A DNA stretch of 64,000 nucleotides from Ophthalmolycus amberensis (GCA_024529925.1 JAFEUB010001790.1:258501-322500), one strand, 5' to 3'. Shown: positions 1 through 11,560, counted from the first letter of the stretch. The notes: a model not told the origin generated them from the sequence alone. A program made the numbers and translations.

Positions 1-156
1 GATTGTTTTCGTGTTGGAATACATGTTAAATATTTAACTGCCAAGTAATAATGCGTGTTTGATACTTACATTTTTTTTGCATTAAATCATACTGGGATGT
101 TTGCTGAAATTGATAGGATGGCCCTACCTAGAACATTTTCCACCAGCCGCCACTGA

Positions 157-1716
157 CAGGGGTTCTTAACCTTTTTGACCTCGGGGCCCAACTTTTCAAA
201 TACAAAGTGTCCCGGGGCCCACTCTGACTATATGCATCAAAAGTGTCAGAAAACCTGTAGGTCATACAGAAACAGAGCAGTGGGCCTTTGTAGTCAGTAA
301 AAATTTAAGATTTTTGTCCGCATAAAATAAAAAAGTATCTTTCAGTATAAATAACTGGCTGTGGCTGCATCTGTACAGGTAAAGGACAGTATAGGGCTGT
401 AACTACACTATCAGTGAACAACTGCCTCAAATTTGAAGAATTGGACAAAGTATGACCATTCCACAGTGTTTCTTCCATGAAGAGATCCAGGCGGACCTCT
501 AAAAGGACATTTGGAGACCCAAATGGATACATGGTAACCAAATGATATTCTGACACACTAAAGGTGTTTCTCCCTTTATATTTTGATATTATATTATTTT
601 CCTTTTATTTTTAGCCTTTGCAAATTGCAAAAACTATGTATATATGGCCGAAGACGTGGTGTGAGAGTAGCGGACTTGCTCGTGCGTAATGGCTGCGACC
701 GAGCGCACGATTGAGTATGAGAATAGCTCAGTTACGCAAACGTTGGTTGACGGCTTATAGAAGAGGAAGATACGGTTTGTACTATAAGTACTAGCGTTTT
801 CTGAAGCCAGTAGCTCCATGGTAACATCCGCTAGCACGTTGTCGGGTCTGTAATGTGTCTTTTTCCGTCGAAATGCTGCAAGATACGACTTGCAGCGGTT
901 ATGGCGACTTTGGACAGTGTGTGTGTGGGCTCCTTTTGTGGAGAAACCATAAGAAATGAAAGAAAATCGATGATTTCTTTGCAAATATAAGGATTTTGGG
1001 CATGCTGGGATACCAAACACGGACATGTTTTGTGACGTATTTGCGCAAACAAGCCGTAGGAACGGAAGGGGAGGGGATCGAGGATGCCGGTGTCCTCGTG
1101 GAGTTGAACAGGCAAAACCCTTGTCAAATAAATGAGATGATAGAATGCGATGATCACAAAGACATTTATTTATCGTGTGTATGTAAACCTGCATACACAA
1201 CAAGAAGCCCAACAGGCTTTCCCACGAGCGTTGGATGTTTCGTTGCTACGTGTCGCTTTAGTTTCGAAGGCTTCAGTGCTTCGTTTGATAGCATTAGCCC
1301 ACATTCCACACACTGAGCCCTCGGCTCTGCCTCGTTGCCTCCGTTCACAAAGCCGTACTTGAGAAAGTCAGGATTGTACTTGCGCACACATTTAGACTTT
1401 TGGGGGGGTATGGCACCACTGTCGTCTTCATTTTGTCTTTTTAATAACTTATCCATAACTTTCGCTACAGGCTAGCGGCTAGCTGAGTGTCTTCTTCTGC
1501 TTATTGCAGCTTGTTAAACAACTGACTGACGCATTACCGCCACCAGGTGGTGGGAAGCTATATTGTAACTGAGCGTCTCATGGATAACAGTAATATCTCT
1601 GGTGTCTTCAATTGATAACCTATGCAGTCCCGCAGGCCCTCGCGGCCCACAGGTGCAAAACTGAAAGTTTTTCGCGGCCCATCATTGGGCCGCGGCCCTA
1701 TGGTTAACAATCACTG
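157..1716 (-). mobile_element. hAT DNA transposon remnant with BED-finger fragment
   Basis: The ends form imperfect inverted repeats typical of hAT/Charlie elements: the left end begins CAGGGGTTCTTAACC and the right end, read on the minus strand, begins CAGTGATTGTTAACC. Both continue into GGCCC-rich sub-terminal DNA. The only recognisable coding piece is a BED-type zinc finger on the minus strand near the right end. No matching 8-bp target duplication is visible (flanks gccactga and ctctagca), so the two ends may not be from one insertion. The interior from 300 to 1150 does not resemble transposase and may be foreign filler. Confidence 0.6.
1216..1456 (-). pseudogene. hAT transposase N-terminus (BED zinc finger), truncated
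   Basis: The minus-strand frame begins MDKLLKRQ. At about residues 48-70 it has a BED-type finger: CVECG supplies the Cys pair and KRHVATKHP the His pair. The context (KYNPDFLKYGF before it, HPTLVGKP after it) is that of ZBED5/FAM200/SCAND3-type hAT transposases, which use the finger to bind DNA. About ten residues after the finger the match stops, so the catalytic RNase-H-like core is missing. It is a transposon fragment, not a host gene. Family recognition is by motif memory; a protein search would settle it. Confidence 0.6.
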
Positions 1717-3047
1717 CTCTAGCAGACATCTGGAGAAGTTTCTCCTTCTCCTGAGTTACAGATTCTTTATAAAACGCTGCAGGGGTGATCAGCAGACAGC
1801 TCATCCCCATTGAAGTGCTCCGAGGTTCCATTTCAAAGACGCACGCGTCTCTTCGTGCCCCGCTTGGTGGCATCGTTGTCTTTCATGTGGCCCCGTTCTC
1901 CCGGAAAAATGCAAATGAGTGTAATTTCAAATGACAAACGAAAGTAAACTTCTTTTGTGAGTTGTGTGAGCCAGGTTCCCTGTGGGGGACAGGGAGCCGA
2001 GAAAAACCCTGCTCTAATTCTGTCATTGTCAAACTTTGACATAAGCGATTGTTCAGTCGCCTTTGTTGAGTGATACAACGGGTAACAGGGTCCCAATTCC
2101 TCCACGTAAATTTTTTAAAAGAAAGCGCAAGACATGTATTCCTTGAAGAAATGTTTGCCGCTGCTTATGCTAACTATTATGACATTCAGGCAGTGATGTC
2201 TTTTCTTTTTCCCTTTTATCTCCTCTTATCCACAGGAGGCCTTTACCTTTGCCACCCAGCCGCATAACAGCATCTCAGAAATAATTTAAGTAGCCTTTTT
2301 TTAAAAACACTAAGACAAGTCGGAAGAATTCGGATTCAAGATCAAGGTGAGCAACGAGGGCGAGGGCTGCCTTCTTCCTGCTTCCTCTCCGACGGTACAC
2401 CTTGATCAAGTACGCTGTTTTGTTAAAAGGCATGTCCTGGATTTCCCAAGATCTGCCCGCAACATACATGTCTGCATATTTACCAGCATGTGTGTGTGAA
2501 CAGCAAATTATGTGTCAAGTTGAATGATGTCCTCCGATGACAGAAGCCACACGACGAGGGCTCTGCCTCGGCGCCGTGGCGGGTTTGTCATTGTGAATGA
2601 TGTAAATACAACGATGACCGTTTGCTCGCCTGCAACCTTTGTTTTGAATTGATGCGAGCGTGAGTCACAGCTCGAGGCCAGGTGAGGAATGAACACATCG
2701 CTCACACCGCGGGGATTTATGGAGTCGGCCTATTGCAGACGGAAAAAGTTTTCCACTTTCTCTTTTCCTTTTCTTCTTCCCCCTGACACATAAATCTGGG
2801 GAGAAATTTCACAGAGAAGAAGTTCTTTAATTTCATCAGCACTCCTGACTGACAAGCATCATTATGGATAAAATTATCTCCGTAATTATCCTGCTCAGAG
2901 GAGATTTATATCCCTTTGTGAGGGTTGAGGGGGAACGCATGGGATGTGGAGCCGCCTCTCTGCAGCACAGGGAGAAAGAGCTTTGTTAAAACAGCTCCCT
3001 AATGAGGCGCAGCCGCCCCTCCCTGCCGCGCGGGATCTCGCCTGGCC
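1717..3047. other. Intergenic DNA, no gene recognised
   Basis: No coding exon, RNA gene or known repeat is recognised. The stretch around 2510-2940 is single-copy looking and rich in homeodomain-like TAAT/ATTA words (for example near 2830-2930), which could reflect conserved non-coding DNA. This cannot be shown without a cross-species alignment. Confidence 0.3.
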
Positions 3048-4432
3048 TGATCTTGTTAAGGTTTTCAACGACATCCACTTAAACATAGACAACAGCAGAA
3101 GTTCAGTCTTAGTGTTACTAGATCTCAGTGCTGCATTCGACACGGTCGACCATGCCATACTCCTAGAAAGACTAAAAATCTGGGGGACTCTCTGACACAG
3201 CACTTAACTGGTTTGAATCCTACTTGAAGGGCCGAGAATACTTTGTGTCTGTAGCTGATTACACATCAGAGCTGACTAAAATGACATGTGGTGTTCCCCA
3301 AGGTTCAATACTGGGGCCTCTTCTGTTCAACATCTACATGTTTCCACTAGCTCAGATTATGGAAAACAACAAAGTGTGTTATCATAATTATGCAGACGAC
3401 ACACAAATCTACATAACTATGTCACCAGGGGACTATAATCCCATACAAGGGCTGGTTAACTGCATTGAACAAATCAACAACTGGATGTGCCAGAATTTTC
3501 TTCAATTAAACAAAGATAAAACAGAAGTAATTGTTTTTGGTACCAAGGACGAACAATTGAAAATCACCGCTCAGCTTCAGTCACTGATGTTAAAACCCAC
3601 AAACCAAGCCAGAAATCTAGGTGTAGTTATGGATTCAGACCTCAACCTGAACAGCCATATCAAGACAATTACAAAATCAGTCTATTATCACCTGAAGAAT
3701 ATATCAAGGATTAGAGGATTTATGTCTCAACAGGATTTGGAAAAACTTGTCCACGCATTTATCTTCAGCAGACTGGACTACTGTAACGGTGTGTTTACAG
3801 GTCTCTGTAAAAAGTCCGTCAGAAAGCTGCAGCTGATTCAGAACGCTGCAGCTCGAGTCCTCACTAAGACCAGGAGGGTGGATCACATCACTCCAGTTCT
3901 GAGGTCTTTGCACTGGCTTCCTGTCCAACAAAGAATTGACTTTAAAATCCTGCTGTTGGTTTACAAAGCACTGAATGGTTTGGGCCAAAATACATCTCTG
4001 ATCTGCTGCTACCTTATGAACCATCCCGACCCCTCAGGTCATCTGGGACCGGTCTACTTTCTGTTCCCAGAGTCAGAACTAAACATGGAGAAGCAGCGTT
4101 CAGTTTTTCTGCTCCACATATCTGGAACAAAGTCCCAGAAAGCTGCAGGTCTGCTGAGACCCTCAGCTCATTTAAATCAAGATTGAAGACCTTTCTGTTT
4201 GCTGCTGCCTTTAATTGAACCACATTCAATTAATATATTAATCAATTTCCTGGATTTCTGCATTTTACTACTGAATTTTATTTCTTACACTGTTTCTTTA
4301 ATTGTTTTTAAATCTCCTTTTCTTTTGCCTTATGTTTTGATGCTTTTAATGGTTTTATGTGAAGCACTTTGAATTACCTTGTTGTTGAAATGTGCTATAC
4401 AAATAAACTTGCCTTGCCTTGCCTTGCCTTGA
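3048..4432 (+). mobile_element. 5'-truncated L2-type LINE, reverse transcriptase remnant
   Basis: This encodes the C-terminal two thirds of a non-LTR reverse transcriptase: the LDLSAAFDTVDH motif (3121-3156), then GVPQGSILGPLLF, the catalytic YADDTQ, and the fish L2-type C-terminus (HITPVLRSLHWLPV). It has no endonuclease domain, so it is 5' truncated. Frameshifts break it near 3185-3200, in a run of five G, and again near 3990. After the frame ends at about 4217 comes a 3' UTR and a (TTGCC)n tail at 4409-4431, typical of target-primed insertion. It is non-functional. L2 versus a related clade is judged from motifs only. Confidence 0.85.
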
Positions 4433-4589
4433 TCACCCAGAGTGCATTGCTTTTATTCTGCTAAACGCCGACGAGAAAAGGAGAGCGGCTCCTGAGCGAA
4501 CACGCCCCGAACAGCTCAGTATGGCACGCCGTCTGCAATTATCTGTTTGTAAAAGAACAACTGTGTTACATTGATACCAGATATCAGAA

Positions 4590-4665
4590 CATCCCGTCAT
4601 GTCAAATTTCTTGTATGTTCAACATACAATGGCAATAAACGGTTCTGATTCTGATTCTGATCCCT
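4590..4665 (+). mobile_element. Rex1-type LINE 3' tail fragment
   Basis: It reads ATGTCAAATTTCTTGTATG, then a (GATTCT)n tail. The same 3' end, in reverse, closes the Rex1 copy at 39800, so this is a severely 5'-truncated copy of that type. No coding sequence remains. Confidence 0.6.
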
Positions 4666-5009
4666 GTTAGCTCGCTTGCTATTAGGTAATTTCAAGCGAA
4701 CGGTGGAAGGATCACTTGAGGTCACTGACAAATGTTGATTTTGTTTGTAATCTTCATTCAACTTCATCTCGACTCCAAACACAATATTCAACAAAGACCA
4801 GCCAACTTATAATCATGTAAACAGCTATAGTTCAGTGATAATCATTGTCTTTCAAGTTTTATTGCACCTTTCATCTCCATAAATCACTGCAAAAAAACAA
4901 AAAATAATGCTACACTTTCTTTACTAAATAAGAAACTGATGCTAATAAAGTGAGATAATTCCAGTCAGTGTCAGTACGGTTATCTGTGTTTTGGGAATTG
5001 GATTTTTTC

Positions 5010-6193
5010 CGAATCCGGCCCGCCATGTCATTTTATGTGGCCAGCATAATCCGCCAGCAAAAAAAAAGAGAGAATTTTTTTTTTTATTGGAAAAATAATT
5101 AAAAGTTAGACTTGAAAATAAAAGTATCCCCATGGTCAAAATTATGAGATAGAAAGTTGAAATTATGAGATAGCATGTTGTCTGTGTACCGACATTAAAA
5201 CTATCACAACAGGTGGACAGGAGAGGCAACAGCCCGAAAAGAGGTTTTCCAACGATTGAAAAAGATCGACAAATAATCCCCAAAATGTCCACGAAGAGAA
5301 AAATTGATGCAGAGGCAAGAAAATGTAATGAAAGATGGGAAAGCGAATACATGTTTGTGCTTCAAGGAGAAAAACGTGTCTGTCTTCTGTGTTATGAGGC
5401 GTGTCGATGATGAAGGAATACAATTCACGTCGGCATTTTGACACCAAACACGGAGCTAAATTTAGCCTCCAAGAAAAACATCAAATTGTCCAAGAATTAA
5501 AAGGCAGACTGCAATCACAGCAGAATATATTTACAAAAGCTACAGCCCAGTCCCAGTGCATGCTAAAGGTATGTGAGCATTGCTCCGACCAGATACAGAC
5601 TTTTACAAACGTCAGTTTGTGAAGAAACACCATCGCAGACCGAGTTCATGAACTAGCAGCAATCTAACAACACAGCTAGACGAGCAGGTACTCGTCTTCT
5701 TCATTATCTGTTGATGAAAGCACAGACAACACGAATACAGCGCATCTATCCATGTTTATCAGACCTGACTCTCAGTGAGGAGCTCTTGGATGTAGCTGCC
5801 ATGCACAGGACGATGACAGGGAGGAACATTAGTGATGCAGAGAGGTGACAAAAATAGCTTTGAACAAAGTTAATGTAATAACTTGTGTTTGATATTTGTC
5901 TTTGTTATTTTCTTTAATAGTTTGATCTTTGATAGAGTAATGTGGGTTTCTTAACCCTCAATTAAAATGATTTATGTTATAATAACAGAAATGTGTTTAA
6001 ATATCATTTTTCATTTATTTAACTGCATGTACAATATTTTTACACTTGAAAAAACAATAATCAAATGCAGAGAGAGTTATTTAACAATATGTTAGGGAGA
6101 AGTTCGTTATACAGTCTTACAGTTACAACCGGCCCTTTGAGGGCGACCGTGATGCTGATGTGGCCCGGAGTGGAAATGAGTTCGACACCCCTG
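5010..6193 (+). mobile_element. hAT element, family B, copy 1 (GTF2IRD2/ZBED-like)
   Basis: It is homologous, in reverse order, to 13945-15126 and, with an internal deletion, to 36678-37147. The right end is intact (…GAACTCATTTCC inverted, ending ACACCCCTG at 6193) and is followed by atttagag, a good match to the hAT target preference nTnTAGAn. The left terminal ~25 bp (GTGTCAAACTCAAGG in the other copies) is missing or replaced. It carries a broken transposase start on the plus strand at 5285-5622. Confidence 0.75.
5285..5622 (+). pseudogene. hAT transposase N-terminus, frameshifted
   Basis: Starts MSTKRKIDAEARKCNE. A zinc-finger Cys pair sits in VCLLCYEA, and the His pair in RRHFDTKHG lies in a different frame, so a frameshift separates them near 5400; the first frame stops at 5408-5410. 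The lysine-rich start, the W-ESEYMFV segment and the finger resemble the Charlie-type hAT domain found in GTF2IRD2 and ZBED5-like proteins. Everything after the finger region (end 5622) is absent or decayed. The minus-strand copy at 14629-14844 has the same start and its own frameshift. Confidence 0.65.
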
Positions 6194-8002
6194 ATTTAGA
6201 GAATAAGAACATTTGTGCAGTGGTATCAAGGACTGATAGACCGTGATAGGAAACACATTGACTTCGGATGTGAAATATAACCTTGCTAGGACAATCTTAT
6301 TCTTGTATGGTTTGTTAGGATGGAGATGTTTGGTACAATAGTAGGCCAGTTATGCCTGAACATCACAAATTAGCCTTTTAATTTCAAGGACTCATTCCTC
6401 TGTATATACTGTTGTATTTTTAGTTTAAAGCCATCAGGATCCATGTGTCCACATGTTTTAATCTCAAATTGCAGAGCAGTGAATTCATCCGTCTTCTTAA
6501 GGCATCCTTACCTCATCTACGCTGACTGTGATCCTCCCCGGTTGCTTTAATGTAGCCCATGATTTCACCAGAAAATGAAAACTTGTGTAAATGTAAAGGA
6601 ACAAGTGTCCCACACTCGTAGCTACGATGCAAGACATTTAATCATTTACCAACATTTCAACATGACACTCTTCTTCAGGTTAAGGAGGGACAGAAGCAGC
6701 TCCACAGGACTTTAGGGATAGGACACAAGTGTGTTCAATCATCGGGGGGATGATTGAACACAATCATGTGAGAGGAGCTGCCTGACTCCAAATCCCATTT
6801 GAAGGAATGGTTTGATCAAGAAAAAAATACAGGTTGTACAGTGATCAAGGAAATCTATCCACCAAAAACAGACAAATTAGGAGTTTAAAATGCAGCTTAT
6901 AATGACACAGAGCATAAGGAGAGATATCATATATCTCTATATATATTTTAAGGGGAAACCCAGAATACGTCAGGTTCCAATTAAGTTCCGAGAAAGGAGA
7001 GCTATTATAGACAGAATACCTCAGTTAGATTTCAAAGACACACATTAAGATATCGTGTAAAAACCTTTTCTAATTTGGTGAATTAACTACTTGAAATTGC
7101 TCTTACTGATTTGATCCCCATAACATCACATCCTGTTTCTGGGCTGAATGCAGGGCTGTAAAAACAGATGGCTAACGTGATGCACCTTTGTTCCAGGAAC
7201 AGAAGCAAACCAGTTCCATAATGTCTAATACCTAGAAAAGAAAACCCGAAAAGCTGCTTCCAACAGCTCGGAGAAGCAGCGTCTGCAGAGCGAGTGTAAC
7301 AAGTGTGTCATGTTTGGGAGTAAAGGTCATCAGTGCAGGGTGTTATAATAAGGAGGTCTTTACATGAAAGGATCACTCAGTGAATGCTGGCTGCTGTACG
7401 TTGGCACTGGCCGGCTGCAGCTCATGCTGACCACAGTCAGCTCATCAGCTCTGAAACACCATCACTTAAGACATTCCTTCATGAAGGCGTGTCCTTCTGC
7501 TCACTCACACAGCATGCAGCAGACTGCTGAGTGAGATCTCCTTATTATTCACTAAACTCAGCTGTCTGGCCAAATGAGGTGAACTAAGTGAACCAGAGAT
7601 AAGGAAGGCTTGATGACACACCCGACATCACTTAGAACCCAGAGACTCATCTAGATTCTTCTTTGAAGGCAGCGCTGGTGCTGTATGCTACATGGGTTAG
7701 AAATAAAGCATTTAATGACGATGGCACCACTCAAGAGACTTCGTCTTAGATGTCTGAGCTGTCTTCATCATAATCTAACATCGAGGACAAAGTCAGTGAT
7801 TCAGTACCACTTAAGAGTTGATATACTAGTCATCAGCCAAAATAAAGAACAATAACTTGTGGGAGGTTGGTCTAGTCCTGGACTGCTAACAGTGAGGCTC
7901 AAAGGAATCACAACACTGTGATTTCTAAAGTAACACCAGAAGGTGATGACTTTGCTAAATAAAGGTCCAACAAACATGTTCAGACGGCACTTAGCCCCTG
8001 CC
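6194..8002. other. Unrecognised intergenic DNA
   Basis: No exon, RNA gene or named repeat recognised, apart from the hairpin at 6730-6762. Composition is ordinary for fish intergenic DNA. Confidence 0.4.
6730..6762. repeat. Perfect 14-bp inverted repeat with G5 loop
   Basis: The arms TGTGTTCAATCATC (6730-6743) and GATGATTGAACACA (6749-6762) are exact reverse complements around a five-G loop. A stable cruciform or RNA hairpin is possible. No flanking precursor-like stem or coding context was seen. Confidence 0.85.
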
Positions 8003-8104
8003 ATCTGTGGGTGTGGGTGAATGATGACAAGTAGTGTGAAAGCGCTTTGAGCAGTCGGAAGGACTAGAAAAGCACTATACAAGTACAGAGTAATTACCAT
8101 TTAC
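8003..8104 (+). mobile_element. tRNA-type SINE 3' tail fragment
   Basis: The sequence AAAGCGCTTTGAGCAGTC followed by GACTAGAAAAGCACTATAC and an ACAAGTACAG end is the common tail of tRNA-derived fish SINEs. A reverse copy lies in each MGST1 unit. The tRNA-like head is not present here. Confidence 0.6.
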
Positions 8105-8122
8105 TCACAGGACCATCTAGAG

Positions 8123-9247
8123 CAGGGATTCCCAAAGTGTGGTGCGCGCACCCCTGGGGGTGCGCGAGCTGCCTCTAGGGGGTGCGCGAGAGGAAAAATG
8201 TAATGGTGGTCTGATGGTGCAGTCCTGTCTCCTAAAAATTACGTTTCCCCCAAAACTAAAATGCATTCTCAATTACGTTTTACCATAAACGTATTTTCTC
8301 CCTGATTACGTTTGTGTTTGACGTATTACAAATACGTTTCTCATCAACATATCTTTGCCGTACTCTAGTCTTTATTATTTTTCTGTGATCTGCCTCGCCT
8401 CTACCCCGCCACCCACAAGTTGTTGACCCGCGGCCTGTTCCGAGGGCTGACAGACCTGATGATCGGGTGCCTCGCGGCGGGGGCGGCTGGAGACCTCGCG
8501 TCCCGGCGCCAACGGGTGAGCGCCCGCCACTCGGAACCATAAAACCAAGTCCCGGATTTCACCCGGGGGATATTCTGGAGGTATTGTGACCGGGTGATGT
8601 GCCTCGTTGCTGGGGAGGTATGAGCCGAGAGTGGCGGGGTGTTATGGAGGTATATATTACAATTCGGTGTTGTTCCCGTGCGTGGATGAGCGCATTTCTG
8701 CCGGAGACAGGCGGCGTGTTGTGGTAGTATTCTGACCGCGTAATAGGGAGAAGGAGAGGCGGTGGTGGAGAGGGGAAAAAATGTGAAAGAGATGGTGGAA
8801 TGTATGATTGGAGAGAGAGAAGCGAAAAAGTTGGACATGATCCCGCGTCCAACAACAGTGTGTCGCGCCGCATCGATGCTTTGTCCGAAGACATCCTGGC
8901 TACATTAGTCGGTCGCGTGAAGAAGAGTGAGTTTCACTCTCTGCAAGTAGACGAGTCTACAGATGTGGCCAATCTGGCCAATCGTCTGGTGTACGTCCGT
9001 TACCTTTTCGAAGGCACGGTGCAGGAAGTTTTTTTGTCTTTTTCGTGTCTTTTATCTTGTAAACAAACGCCACGCGCGAGCAAACTGTTCTCTCATTAGT
9101 CCGATTTTTATGCGGCTTTAAATAGGCTCTGTTGCTTTTTTTTTTTTAAAGGTGTGTGGGGGGGGGGGGGGGGGGGGATTGGGGGTGCGTGAACCCGGTC
9201 GGGATGTAGAAGGGGGTGCGTGGCCTAAAAAGTTTAGGGAACCGCTG
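8123..9247 (+). mobile_element. hAT element C with target duplication
   Basis: The ends are CAGGGATTCCCAAAGTG and, inverted, CAGCGGTTCCCTAAAC. They are flanked by atctagag (8115-8122) and acctagag (9248-9255), an 8-bp duplication with one mismatch that fits the hAT target nTnTAGAn. It holds part of a hAT transposase, a block of repeated ATTACGTTT-like words (8235-8345), a GC-rich block (8400-8790) and a run of 20 G (9158-9177). It is internally rearranged and non-autonomous. Confidence 0.8.
8800..9045 (+). pseudogene. hAT transposase internal fragment
   Basis: The frame contains NNSVSRRIDALSEDI, then LQVDESTDVAN and RLVYVRYLFEG. This is the start of the catalytic RNase-H-like domain of ZBED5/FAM200/SCAND3-type hAT transposases; the Asp in DESTD is the expected first catalytic carboxylate. 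The frame loses similarity after VQEVFL and runs on to a stop at 9099. The BED finger and the C-terminal dimerisation region are both missing, so this cannot be active. Confidence 0.75.
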
Positions 9248-9289
9248 ACCTAGAGCTTATTAGAAGGACATACTGAAAGTTAAGTTTCA

Positions 9290-9800
9290 TTTGAAATGTC
9301 CTGGTGTCCTCACCACAAAAACAGCAGGATGTTCTCATACAGTGTTCGTAGCTATACCTACGAAAATGAATGCACTGTAATTTGTAGATATCCCACCAAA
9401 AATCTATTTGTACGTAATTCACAGAATTACGAAGCAAGAAGTATAAAAACTGCAAAATAGCACACAGGGTGGAAGGGAGGGGAAGTGGTTCGGTCATTAA
9501 AAAAAACGGTCTTTGAGCCAGGAAACCGCTGTGAAACAAAAAGTCAACGTTGATTTATTCGTCACCTAACTTCCGTACCTAAGTAAAGTTACTTCTGCAG
9601 TTATTTTAACTCAAACCATGATCTTTTTCTAGACCTAACTAAGTTGTTTTGTTGCCTAAGTTGTTTCCTGCAAAGGTGGAAGTTTATTTTGAAAAGAGAA
9701 AGTATGTATGTAATGAGCGGAAATTGACACGTGTTGCTGGACTTTTGTAGGAAAACACACAAAAATAGGGAGTAACTTTTCATAAGATAAACATACAAAC
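9290..9800. repeat. Dispersed repeat family R (unclassified), copy
   Basis: This shares several blocks with other places in the window: GTGTTGCTGGAC then AACTTTTCATAAGAT (also near 58390-58450), a GTCAACGTTGA block beside a CTGGCTGAAAG-like segment (also at 19315-19380 and its copies), and CCTAACTAAGTTGTTTTGTT (also near 13570, 44880 and 62770). No coding capacity or clear ends seen. A non-autonomous DNA element is likely but unproven. Confidence 0.5.
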
Positions 9801-9859
9801 CCATGTATGGGAAACATTGAAAACAGCTATTCCAATTTATCCAAATTCAGCACCACAGT

Positions 9860-10080
9860 ACTGGCTTCATAAATGAAATATTGACATATTGTTTTTGTTG
9901 GGGTGGCAGTCTTTCCAGGGAAGGAACCAGGCTCTTCAGAAAGAGTTCATCCTCCGATGGTGGGGGTGCTGGTGGAGCAGGGAAGTCACTTCTCAAGGCC
10001 TCAAGAAGACGCTCTTCTATGTTCCGCTCCCTGTTGGCCTTTTTCAGGTCAATTATGACGCGGATGGGTTCACGCTGGAG
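9860..10080 (-). pseudogene. Possible BESS/MADF-domain protein fragment
   Basis: Read on the minus strand, the DNA encodes an open stretch ending in SEDELFLKSLVPSLERLPP, preceded by a proline-rich linker (PAPPAPPPS) and a charged helix (KKANRERNIEERLLEAL). DELFLxSLxPxLxRLPP is the pattern of the BESS motif that follows the MADF DNA-binding domain, common in the Myb-like accessory protein of PIF/Harbinger transposons and in host regulators. No start codon or MADF domain was found upstream. It is most likely a transposon or processed fragment. Recognition is by motif only. Confidence 0.4.
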
Positions 10081-10284
10081 TTAGTTGAAAGCCAGGTGGA
10101 TCTCTTATAGAGGTTTAAGGGTGCCTTGTTCGTCAGAATCAAGATACCGACGGGGTCAAATAATCACACGACATTAACTTAGGAGATCGCTGTTCATGTC
10201 CCGTGTGAAATAAGAAGTCAACATTGACATTGACTCATACAATCAATTTACTATGACCACGTTTTTTACTGAATACCACAGAAC

Positions 10285-10431
10285 CACAAAAAAAAGTTGT
10301 TCCTGTTCCGACGTGAGGATTCCGGGTCAGAGGATGTCGTATGTGTACAGATTGTAAAGCCCTCTGAGGCTAATTTGTAATTGGTGATTTTGGGCGATAC
10401 AAAAATTAATTGAATTTAATTGAAATTGAAC
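10285..10431 (+). mobile_element. L2-type LINE 3' end fragment, (GAATT)n tail
   Basis: Matches the last ~145 bp of the LINE at 58824-62495 (GAGGATTCCGGGTCAGAGG, then TTGTAAAGCCCTCTGAGGC), ending in a degenerate AATTGAATT tail. Extreme 5' truncation. Confidence 0.75.
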
Positions 10432-11339
10432 TAAAGGGTGTTGCCATATTCATTTGGATGACAAAATAATTGCTGCCTGGATTATATTAAGTGCTATATT
10501 CTTGTTCCGTTCCTTTGGCCAATGGAGTACAAAGATATGTACACCAATGTGCGGTCGGCAACAACGCATTACGAACCGAACAATACGTTTCAATAATACT
10601 ATTGCATTTATGCTAAAGCTTAAATTGTGGGAAATATAATGTTCTCTCGGTGGAGTCACCTACGCTCAACATGGAAACCCACCCGAGGTAACAGAACACG
10701 TGCTGTCTGACACGCCCACCACGGAAAAACCACATTCTACCCTGGTCAGGCACGATTGTTCTGGGAGAGGCACACTACACTAAACTAACTTAGCAGGAAA
10801 ACCAACAGCAGCACACACGCTACAAACTCTCCCCGCAGCGTTTAGGCAGCTACTCTCTACTGATTCAAACAGGGCTAAAGTAATCGCCACGCCGATTGTT
10901 ACTTTTATAGCCGCGGATATGGGACCGTGCTCTGGAGTGGAAAACCAGGCTGTACGAACATGCTTAATGCTATTGAGCCCCGTGACGCTGCTCATTCACC
11001 AGCCCATTTCACCAGCCCAAAAGCCCAAACAGAGAATCAGGTCAGACACGCCCCCTTGAGAGGTCAGACACGCTCCACGCTCTACTCTATTGTATTGAAC
11101 CAAACCGAGAAATGTGTGAGCCGTTACACCCCAAATATTAAAACTGTTGTCATATTATGTTCATAAGAAACTAAAAGGCCATCACAGTTACTCTAAAATG
11201 CATTTTCTGTTGAAGTATGCTATTGTAGTGCATTGGTCTGTCCAGCACTTTTATATTTTGCAGGGTAGTAAACTTTGCACCCTCTTGGGGGTTTAAGGGC
11301 CGTCTGACGTATCTGAACCTTTAACAGCCGGTGACAAAG
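10432..11339. other. Unrecognised intergenic DNA
   Basis: No gene seen. Two copies of the phrase GGTCAGACACGC occur near 11040-11075, and a related GACACGCCCACC near 10710, suggesting an old small repeat that I could not classify. Confidence 0.3.
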
Positions 11340-11373
11340 ATCTAAATGGTGCCAGATGTGCTAACCTGCTCAC

Positions 11374-11560
11374 TCATCCGCCTTAATAGAAAAGCTTTCT
11401 AGGAGGGCGGATGTAAAAAAGGTGCTGAGCTGCCATCAGTGGTTGGTGAAAAGACAAAGCCTCGAGGCCTAAGCCTAATGAGCAGCTGTGTGGCCCTCAT
11501 TAAGAGAGGAGAGCAACCGCTGATCCTTAATGAGCTCCTTCATTAAGAGCCATTTGGAAG
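11374..11560. promoter_or_regulatory. Possible enhancer: homeodomain-site cluster
   Basis: Five TAAT/ATTA cores fall within about 170 bp, four of them in the extended forms CTAATGAG, CTCATTAAG, TTAATGAG and CATTAAGAG at 11474-11549. An inverted pair CATCCGCC / GGCGGATG (11374-11381 and 11405-11412) lies upstream. The density and palindromic spacing resemble developmental enhancers bound by homeodomain proteins. There is no direct proof of conservation or activity. Confidence 0.35.

Noticed and set aside
634..1212. 192-codon minus-strand open frame
   Set aside because: It lies inside a hAT remnant, overlaps other frames and shows no domain beyond the BED finger that sits in a different frame.
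157..1716. Intact hAT insertion with target duplication
   Set aside because: The 8-bp flanks gccactga and ctctagca do not match, so I report only a remnant with hAT-like ends.
9881..10110. Plus-strand open frames (67 and 73 codons) over the BESS-like region
   Set aside because: The minus-strand reading gives a recognisable motif pattern; the plus-strand frames are shadows of it.
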